From: an uncultured Collinsella sp.
Lineage (GTDB): Bacteria; Actinomycetota; Coriobacteriia; Coriobacteriales; Coriobacteriaceae
Length of the DNA: 19,733 nt
Assembly: GCA_902492755.1 (NCBI GenBank)
Contig: CABUNB010000045.1
Span: 1 to 19,733 of the forward strand
Direction of reading: 5' to 3'
Under the pieces are notes generated by a model, which saw only the letters and a list, made by a program, of their open reading frames with translations, ran no database searches and was not told the DNA's origin. Position numbers and translations under genes: made by a program. Each line of letters starts with the position of its first letter. The first letter of the stretch is position 1. This document shows positions 14,475 through 19,733 of the stretch, one piece after another.

Positions 14475-17459
14475 ATGGGCAACGCCATGCATCAATACGC
14501 CCTCTTTGGGACCGCACAATTTAAATACGATCAGACGATCACACATATATCGGACCAACACCGACAAATCGTCATTTGCAACAACGGTTCAGACGTACGC
14601 TACGCAACGCTAGAAGAGTGGGAAGAAGCTGGCGCTTTGTTCGATGAACGAGCGCAAATCGAGGGCATCGTCACCAGCGCGAGCCCAGCACGCGATAAAC
14701 TCGAGCTCTTTCGCAGTCTCTTTACCGGGCGCAAAGATGTTTACGCTCATGGATATCGCAGAAAGGACGGGGGCATTGGCTATACGCCTGCTTGTGCTAA
14801 TGAGTGGGAGCCAGGAATTTGCCCCAAAGCAGCCCATCAAAGAGTTAAATGCGTAGAATGCAGCAATCGCGTCTTCCCGGAATTAAGCGATGCCGCAATC
14901 ATTGCTCACTTTAAAGGCAACGATGACCGGTTCCGCGATGTCCTCGGGCAATATGTTCTCGATAGGAACTGCAACACGAAAGTTCTCGTCATCGATTTTG
15001 ACAAAGCGGACTGGAAAGAGGCAACAAATGCCGTACGGCTTGTTGCAATACGACGGGGCATTAACGCCGCCGTTGAGCGCTCAAGGTCCGGCAACGGCGC
15101 CCACATCTGGTTTTTCTTCCTCGAGCCAATCAGCGCAAAGGCTGCCCGAGAGTTTGGAAGTTGCCTCATAACCGAAGCTGCGGCGCATAATAAGACAATC
15201 ACGTTCGAGGCCTTTGATCGAATGCTACCCGCTCAGGCCACTATTCCCGATGGAGGCTTCGGAAACCTCATCGCACTCCCCTTTCAAGGCAAGGCGCAAC
15301 GTGAAGGAAACAGTGTATTTGTAGACGAACAATTCAAGCCCTTTCCCGACCAATGGCTCTATCTATCACAAGTCCAGCTGATTCCGCGCTCGACGGTGCA
15401 AGATCTGATTGAGGCCCCTGGAAACAACCCGCACGGACCAGCAACAACTACGGTGGCAAACAAGGGCAAACGGTATGCCCAAAGACCACGAAAGCGACTA
15501 CCACTCACATCGCGGGACTTTCCCTCATCGCTGCCCGTTATTCAAGCCGATATGCTGTACATCCCCGAGAAGTCTCTGAGTCCAGCAGCTCAAATGGAAA
15601 TCCGCGGACTTGCGACATTTGCCAATCCGGCATTCTATCGCGCGCAGTCCATGCATCAATCAGTATTCGGCAAACCGCGACTCATAGACCTTAGCGAACT
15701 GAGAGATGGTCATGTTGCAATTCCCCGGGGCTGCAAAACTCAACTTGAGCAGCTAGTTCAAGAGACCGGCGTTACCGCCCACTATTCAGACGAGCGCAAA
15801 TCGGGTAATCCGATTGTTATGGCATTTAAAGGAGTCCTTCGCCCTGAGCAGCAAATCGCCGCTGATCAGATGCTCATATACGAAGACGGAATCATGTCCG
15901 CGCCGACAGGCTTCGGTAAAACAGTCATCGGAGCTTATCTTATTGCATCCATTGGTCTTCCAACGCTCGTCATCGTTCCCAAAACCGCACTCATAACCCA
16001 ATGGAAATCCCAGCTCGAGCGATTTATCGACATTACGGACAACAGGGAGCCCGTCCGAACCCCAAAAGGACGAATCAGCAAAAGGCAGCCTCCGGTCATC
16101 GGACAAATAGGAGGAGGCAAAATGGCCGTAAGCGGCCTCGTCGACATCGCTTCATTCCAGTCGTTATCTGGCAAAGACCGCCAAACCGGAGAGCCGATAG
16201 TTAAGGGCCTTGTTCGTAATTACGGCCTCATTATCTGCGACGAATGCCACCATGCCGCCGCACCACAGCTCGAGCTTATTCTCAAGTCCGCCCCGGCCAA
16301 ATACGTATACGGCCTTTCTGCGACGCCCGAACGATCCGACGGCCTTACGCGGGCGCTCTCCATGCTCTGCGGCCCGCTCCGTTATGTTATCGATCCAAAA
16401 GCGCAAGCGATTCAGCAGGGCATCCAGCGCATCGTACGGCCTCGTTTTACTGGAATTCGACTACCCGCCTACGAGCCAGGTGCAAACTTCAATCAGATTC
16501 TCGACCTGCTGTGCACGCATGCAGCTAGAAACGAATTGATTGTCAACGACGCTATTGAAGCTGCGTCAAACGGCCGGCATCCGCTCGTGCTGACTAAAAG
16601 GAAAAAGCATGCCGAGGAGCTGTTCGGGATGCTCAAAAACCAAGGACACGAACCCGTTCTCCTGACCGGGGAAATCGACGCCAAAGAAAGAAAAACGATA
16701 CTGAGCAGTCTTCCCCGCTTCGAGCATGAACATCGAATCATCGTCGCCACCGAAAGCCTTTTGGGCGAGGGCTTCGATCTGTCCTACCTTGACACTCTAC
16801 TCATTGCCACGCCGATATCGTGGGACGGCAGCATCACGCAGCAGGCGGGCAGGCTCCATAGAAGCCACGAGGGCAAGCGACGGGTTGAGATATTCGACTA
16901 CGTTGATTTATCTATACCCATGCTCGCCCGCATGTACCAGAAGAGACTCAAGACCTACGCCAAGCTCGGGTACGAAGTCTACGTGACCGGAGGCAGCGAG
17001 CAGTCCGATCAAAACATTCTCATAGAACCGGCTAATGCCGTAGAGACTCTGGTTGAAGACATCGTTGGCGCCGCCAAGAGCATCTTCATTGCCGCGCCCT
17101 ACGCATCCGCCGCCTGCCTCGCAAAGCTCGGCGATGCAATCAAAGGTGCCACTGCCCGAGGGATTGCTCTTGAGTTTTTCATTGCCTCGACTCCGCGCGA
17201 AGATGCAAGCGAGACTTTGGCAGAAATGAACGTCGAGCATGCCATTAGAGCAGAAGGACGTTTGTGTGCAGCGATAATTGACGAAGAAACTATCTGGTAC
17301 GGAACGATCCCGCTACTAGCTTTCCCCAAGAAAGAAGACTGCAGCATCAGGTTCAAAAACAGCGAGATCGCAGCGGAGCTCTTAGACGAAATCAACCACA
17401 AGGGAAAGCCAGATGCCACGTCAACAGGCAGGACATCCCCACCACTTGCGGTGGAATAG
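14475..17459 (+). CDS. TOTE-type conflict protein: AEP primase, SF2 helicase and PLD-like domain
   Basis: The 994-residue protein fuses three modules. Residues about 75-300 are an archaeo-eukaryotic primase domain. It has a zinc knuckle C107, C116, C126, C129 (CANEWEPGIC, CVEC), the metal-binding DFD (D174, D176), SGNGAHIW with H210, and GNLIALPFQGKAQREGNSVF at 263-282. Residues about 450-830 are a superfamily 2 helicase with Walker A APTGFGKT (476-483), DECHH (589-593), SATPER (615-620) and QQAGRLHR (789-796). Residues about 850-975 resemble a phospholipase-D/HKD nuclease domain, with IIDEETIWYG, but the HKD His and Lys positions are R929 and C931. I recall this architecture from TOTE conflict systems, thought to act on invading DNA. 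The first 70 residues are not recognised. AAGGA at 14460-14464 weakly supports the start; Met5 is an alternative. GC content is far below that of its neighbours, which suggests transfer. The last codons and stop lie inside a hairpin repeat. Confidence 0.85.
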   Translation: MGNAMHQYALFGTAQFKYDQTITHISDQHRQIVICNNGSDVRYATLEEWEEAGALFDERAQIEGIVTSASPARDKLELFRSLFTGRKDVYAHGYRRKDGGIGYTPACANEWEPGICPKAAHQRVKCVECSNRVFPELSDAAIIAHFKGNDDRFRDVLGQYVLDRNCNTKVLVIDFDKADWKEATNAVRLVAIRRGINAAVERSRSGNGAHIWFFFLEPISAKAAREFGSCLITEAAAHNKTITFEAFDRMLPAQATIPDGGFGNLIALPFQGKAQREGNSVFVDEQFKPFPDQWLYLSQVQLIPRSTVQDLIEAPGNNPHGPATTTVANKGKRYAQRPRKRLPLTSRDFPSSLPVIQADMLYIPEKSLSPAAQMEIRGLATFANPAFYRAQSMHQSVFGKPRLIDLSELRDGHVAIPRGCKTQLEQLVQETGVTAHYSDERKSGNPIVMAFKGVLRPEQQIAADQMLIYEDGIMSAPTGFGKTVIGAYLIASIGLPTLVIVPKTALITQWKSQLERFIDITDNREPVRTPKGRISKRQPPVIGQIGGGKMAVSGLVDIASFQSLSGKDRQTGEPIVKGLVRNYGLIICDECHHAAAPQLELILKSAPAKYVYGLSATPERSDGLTRALSMLCGPLRYVIDPKAQAIQQGIQRIVRPRFTGIRLPAYEPGANFNQILDLLCTHAARNELIVNDAIEAASNGRHPLVLTKRKKHAEELFGMLKNQGHEPVLLTGEIDAKERKTILSSLPRFEHEHRIIVATESLLGEGFDLSYLDTLLIATPISWDGSITQQAGRLHRSHEGKRRVEIFDYVDLSIPMLARMYQKRLKTYAKLGYEVYVTGGSEQSDQNILIEPANAVETLVEDIVGAAKSIFIAAPYASAACLAKLGDAIKGATARGIALEFFIASTPREDASETLAEMNVEHAIRAEGRLCAAIIDEETIWYGTIPLLAFPKKEDCSIRFKNSEIAAELLDEINHKGKPDATSTGRTSPPLAVE

Positions 17460-17511
17460 GGACTGTTTTTTGGCGTATCAGCCGCCAATCAGTCCCTATT
17501 TCACCGCAAGT
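17444..17511. repeat. Dispersed hairpin repeat, copy 3, containing the helicase stop codon
   Basis: The 21-bp arms 17444-17464 and 17491-17511 differ at one position, with the core ACTTGCGGTGGAATAGGGAC. An inner stem TTGGCG/CGCCAA (17470-17475, 17483-17488) tops the hairpin. The left arm encodes the last residues (LAVE) and the TAG stop of the primase-helicase gene. It lies between that gene and the convergent toxin gene. No T-tract follows on either strand. Confidence 0.88.
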
Positions 17512-17524
17512 TAAAAGCGAGTGG

Positions 17525-17833
17525 CTAGCTCAGTGGGCCCTGGAACAGTTCTTGATGCGAGCCCATTCTGACCAGTCGGATCACAGGATTAGTCTTATGC
17601 GGCAAGTACAGAACGACCACATCGACCAAGCCATCGGATAGGTGGAAATCGATGTGGCCGTTGTAGTTTCCGCCCGGGTTTGAGAGCTCGTGGGCGCCGT
17701 ACTCCGCTGGAAGCGACCCATGGGCCACAAGCTCTGCAACCGCCGCTTTAAACTCACTCTTTAGCTGCGGATGGATGCGCATCGCCCGTTTGTAATCCGC
17801 CTTAAACTGAGCCTCGACTTTAATCTCAAACAT
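17525..17833 (-). CDS. YafQ/RelE-type toxin (mRNA interferase)
   Basis: The 102-residue protein fits the YafQ branch of RelE-like toxins, which cut mRNA at the ribosome. It starts with the helical FKADYKRAMR pattern. LPAEYGAHELSN, the GHIDFHLSDGLVDVVVLY strand and the C-terminal RLVRMGSHQELF match YafQ. Candidate catalytic residues are H48, H64, D67 or D71, and H93. The ATG lies two bases after the antitoxin stop codon, the usual antitoxin-first order. It faces the primase-helicase gene tail to tail across hairpin copy 3. It is probably active, since the key His residues are kept. Confidence 0.9.
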   Translation of the reverse strand: MFEIKVEAQFKADYKRAMRIHPQLKSEFKAAVAELVAHGSLPAEYGAHELSNPGGNYNGHIDFHLSDGLVDVVVLYLPHKTNPVIRLVRMGSHQELFQGPLS

Positions 17834-17835
17834 CG

Positions 17836-18135
17836 CTAGTCCTCATCGAGGAACGACATAAGCTCATCAGCGTCGTTGAATGACGGGCTATCGTCCGGCA
17901 AAATCCCCAACTCATGAGCCTCGGCGATTACCATGGCACGCCTCGTCGCTTCGTTGGGCACTTCCGCCCTTCCTACGATCTCAAAAGGAATCTTTCGCTG
18001 ATTTACAAGCTGCCGAACGGCAAGATTCAGATAGGAATTGAGGCTGAGGCCGACCGAATCCAAGAACTCAGTCGCCTGCTCCTTGAGCCCCTCTTCGATG
18101 CGAACCGTCGTAGGCTTAACCGTTGCAGTAGACAT
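17836..18135 (-). CDS. DinJ/RelB-type antitoxin
   Basis: The 99-residue protein has an N-terminal ribbon-helix-helix DNA-binding segment (about 8-50: TTVRIEEGLKEQATEFLDSVGLSLNSYLNLAVRQL, described here by its ends TTVRIEE and LAVRQL). An acidic C-terminal tail, SFNDADELMSFLDED, would wrap the toxin. The ATG at 18135 has GAGGAGG six bases upstream. The frame remains open to 18228, but that extension would cover the probable promoter. A TATACT (plus-strand 18169-18174) may be the -10 box. Such antitoxins repress their own operon with the toxin as corepressor. Confidence 0.9.
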   Translation of the reverse strand: MSTATVKPTTVRIEEGLKEQATEFLDSVGLSLNSYLNLAVRQLVNQRKIPFEIVGRAEVPNEATRRAMVIAEAHELGILPDDSPSFNDADELMSFLDED

Positions 18136-18249
18136 ACGCGACCTCCTCGCCCTCGTCTTTTGCATCAGTATACCCAATATAAATGGCAAACTGACGTTAG
18201 ATAGCATCAGATTGCTATATATATTCATATCGCGGTGGGCACGATTGCC

Positions 18250-19008
18250 CTACATCAGCCCACTCAGGGCAATGTCGACGGCTTCGTTGAGGTCGTCGGT
18301 GATGTGTACGAGCTCGGGATCGAGCGGGCTGATCATACCGGCATCCATCACCGGGCCGTTGAGCCAGTCGAACAGGCCCTGCCAATACTCGCTGCCCACC
18401 AGCACGAGCGGCATGCGCTTGACCTTGTGCGTCTGCACCAGCGTGAGAACCTCGAACATCTCGTCGAGCGTGCCAAAGCCGCCGGGAAATACGATGGCGC
18501 CCGAGCTGTACTTAACGAACATGGTTTTGCGCACAAAAAAGTAGCGGAAGTCCATGCCGAGGTTCACGTATTTATTGAGCCCCTGCTCGTGCGGAAGCTC
18601 GATACCCAGGCCGACCGACTTGCCGTTGGCGCTCGCCGCTCCCCTGTTGGCCGCTTCCATAATGCCGGGGCCGCCGCCGGTGATAACCGCCACGCCGCGC
18701 TGGGCGATCTTGCGACCGACGGTACGCGCCGCCTTGTAGACCGGGTCCGTCTTGGGCGTGCGGGCGCTGCCGAAGATGGTCACCGCGGGACCGAGCTCAG
18801 CAAGCGCGCCAAAGCCATCGACGAATTCCGCCTGAATACGAAGGACGCGCCACGGATCGGCATGCAACCAGTCGGTTGAATCCTCGGGCGCCAGCAGGTT
18901 GGCGTAGGTATTGTCCTTAGGAATCATGGGGCCGCGCATGACCACGGGGCCGCGGCGGTACGTCTCGTCGTAGGCGGGCTCGCCCTCGACATTCTCGTTC
19001 TTAATCAT
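18250..19008 (-). CDS. LOG-family Rossmann protein (nucleotide 5'-monophosphate phosphoribohydrolase-like)
   Basis: The 252-residue protein carries the LOG signatures GGGPGIMEAANRG (111-123) and PGGFGTLDE (175-183, with E183), plus R160 and K161 before them. Characterised relatives release a base from nucleoside 5'-monophosphates, including cytokinin precursors; the bacterial substrate here is unknown. About 70 N-terminal residues precede the Rossmann fold, as in the longer bacterial members. The start at 19008 has AGGAG just upstream; an upstream extension to 19077 would run into the terminator of the preceding gene. It stands alone, with a terminator upstream and the toxin-antitoxin pair downstream. 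Confidence 0.9.
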   Translation of the reverse strand: MIKNENVEGEPAYDETYRRGPVVMRGPMIPKDNTYANLLAPEDSTDWLHADPWRVLRIQAEFVDGFGALAELGPAVTIFGSARTPKTDPVYKAARTVGRKIAQRGVAVITGGGPGIMEAANRGAASANGKSVGLGIELPHEQGLNKYVNLGMDFRYFFVRKTMFVKYSSGAIVFPGGFGTLDEMFEVLTLVQTHKVKRMPLVLVGSEYWQGLFDWLNGPVMDAGMISPLDPELVHITDDLNEAVDIALSGLM

Positions 19009-19020
19009 GGGTACTCCTAT

Positions 19021-19069
19021 CGAAAATAGAAACGGGCGGGGTCGACGCCATGCGCCAAACACCCGCCCG
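19021..19069 (-). terminator. Intrinsic terminator after tgt
   Basis: On the minus strand the arms CGGGCGGG (plus-strand 19062-19069) and CCCGCCCG (plus-strand 19033-19040) are followed by TTTCTATTTTCG. The loop is about 21 nt. It lies between the tgt stop codon and the LOG gene start and fits the end of the tgt transcript. Confidence 0.7.
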
Positions 19070-19218
19070 AACATCAACTATTCGGTATGGTACCCACGAT
19101 GCATCAAGTGCTTGCAAGGCATCGGTCAGCGGTCGCGCAAGCGGTGTTAGCAAACGTGATGACCGGCCGGCGCTCGCCCCTTGCCGTTGCCCGCGCTCTG
19201 CAAGCGCCCGTGCTGCTC

Positions 19219-19733
19219 TTAGTAATCCACCGCCGCAGGGCTGTTCATCCAGTCGCTCACGAACGCGCCGTAGCGGCCCTCGATAATGGCCTGGCGGGCC
19301 CGCTGCATAAGGTTGAGCAGGTAGTAGATGTTGTGCATCGAAAGCAGAATGCCGCCGAGCATCTCCTTCTGCGTGACCATGTGACGGATGAGCGCACGGC
19401 TGTAACCGCCCGTGCACACCGGGCAGGTGCAGGTGGGATCGATGGGACCGTCGTCGTGCGCAAAGCGAGCGTTGCGGAAGTTGAGGCGACCCTCGCTGGA
19501 GAATGCCGTGCCCATACGGCCGGTGCGCGTCGGCAGCACGCAGTCAAACATGTCGATGCCCACGCCAACGCCGCGCACGAGCGTGGTCGGGTTGCCGACA
19601 CCCATCAGGTAGCGCGGCTTATGCTTGGGCATGTACTCGCTCACGAGCGGCGCCAGGGTCTCGAACATGGTCTCGTGATCCTCGCCCACCGAGTAGCCAC
19701 CAATGCCGTAACCGGGGAAGTCACCGCATTCCT
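19219..19733 (-). CDS. tgt: tRNA-guanine transglycosylase (queuine/preQ1 tRNA-ribosyltransferase), C-terminal part
   Basis: The reading frame is open to the right edge, so only the last 171 or so codons are seen. The enzyme swaps guanine-34 for preQ1 in tRNAs with GUN anticodons, the first committed step of queuosine on tRNA. Visible hallmarks are GGYSVGE (the residues just before GEDHE), YLMGVG, GIDMFDCVLPTRTGRMGTAF with the catalytic Asp, and the zinc site CTCPVC...HM with the further Cys and His ligands. NLMQRARQAI and the C-terminus are complete. It is followed by a terminator. Confidence 0.97.
   Translation of the reverse strand, partial: ECGDFPGYGIGGYSVGEDHETMFETLAPLVSEYMPKHKPRYLMGVGNPTTLVRGVGVGIDMFDCVLPTRTGRMGTAFSSEGRLNFRNARFAHDDGPIDPTCTCPVCTGGYSRALIRHMVTQKEMLGGILLSMHNIYYLLNLMQRARQAIIEGRYGAFVSDWMNSPAAVDY

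Noticed and set aside
14305..14613. 102-codon plus-strand frame overlapping the start of the primase-helicase gene
   Set aside because: It has no ribosome site and overlaps the larger gene out of frame; its composition looks random.
18228..18249. Terminator after the LOG gene
   Set aside because: A short GGGC/GCCC stem is visible on the minus strand just after the stop codon, but it is only four pairs and no T-tract follows.

Overview
The window looks like a chromosomal segment of a high-GC Gram-positive bacterium. The protein families, the codon use and a Tat-type lipoprotein signal on the phosphate-binding protein suggest a gut Coriobacteriia member of the Collinsella type. This is an inference from memory of such genomes, not a search result. 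Most genes are very GC-rich (about 72% by hand count at 8701-8760). The segment at about 13870-18240 is clearly poorer in GC (about 40% by hand count at 14521-14580) and reads as an acquired island.

Region 1 (about 337-3705) is metal homeostasis. An ArsR/SmtB-type repressor with a textbook alpha-5 zinc site is followed by a 72-residue stand-alone metal-binding (HMA) domain and a P1B-2 zinc/cadmium/lead export ATPase. A near-consensus promoter is covered by one arm of a perfect 23-bp inverted repeat. A third copy of the same operator lies before the ATPase gene, so the repressor probably controls both transcripts. A convergent DtxR/MntR-type metalloregulator follows, separated by a very large nested palindrome.

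Region 2 (3835-6530) is a leftward two-gene unit: a Uup-like ABC-F ATPase followed by a Cof-type HAD phosphatase. Region 3 (6653-10405) is the leftward high-affinity phosphate uptake operon pstS-pstC-pstA-pstB, closed by an intrinsic terminator, with no phoU or phoBR in the window. Region 4 (10609-13869) holds a leftward HAD phosphatase and M20 dipeptidase pair, divergent from a DegV-family lipid-binding protein gene.

Region 5 (13870-18240) is the accessory island. It holds a 994-residue protein that joins an archaeo-eukaryotic primase domain, a superfamily 2 helicase and a phospholipase-D-like domain. This is the architecture of TOTE-type conflict (defence) systems. The third domain has lost the His and Lys of its HKD triad. 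Upstream is a 229-bp element bounded by 35/36-bp inverted repeats that enclose about 158 bp, either a MITE-like element or an invertible switch. The gene ends inside one member of a dispersed hairpin family; another member lies upstream. A DinJ/RelB-YafQ type toxin-antitoxin pair follows on the opposite strand.

Region 6 (18250-19733) returns to core genes: a LOG-family Rossmann protein and the C-terminal part of tRNA-guanine transglycosylase, which runs off the right edge. No rRNA, tRNA, CRISPR array or insertion-sequence transposase was seen.
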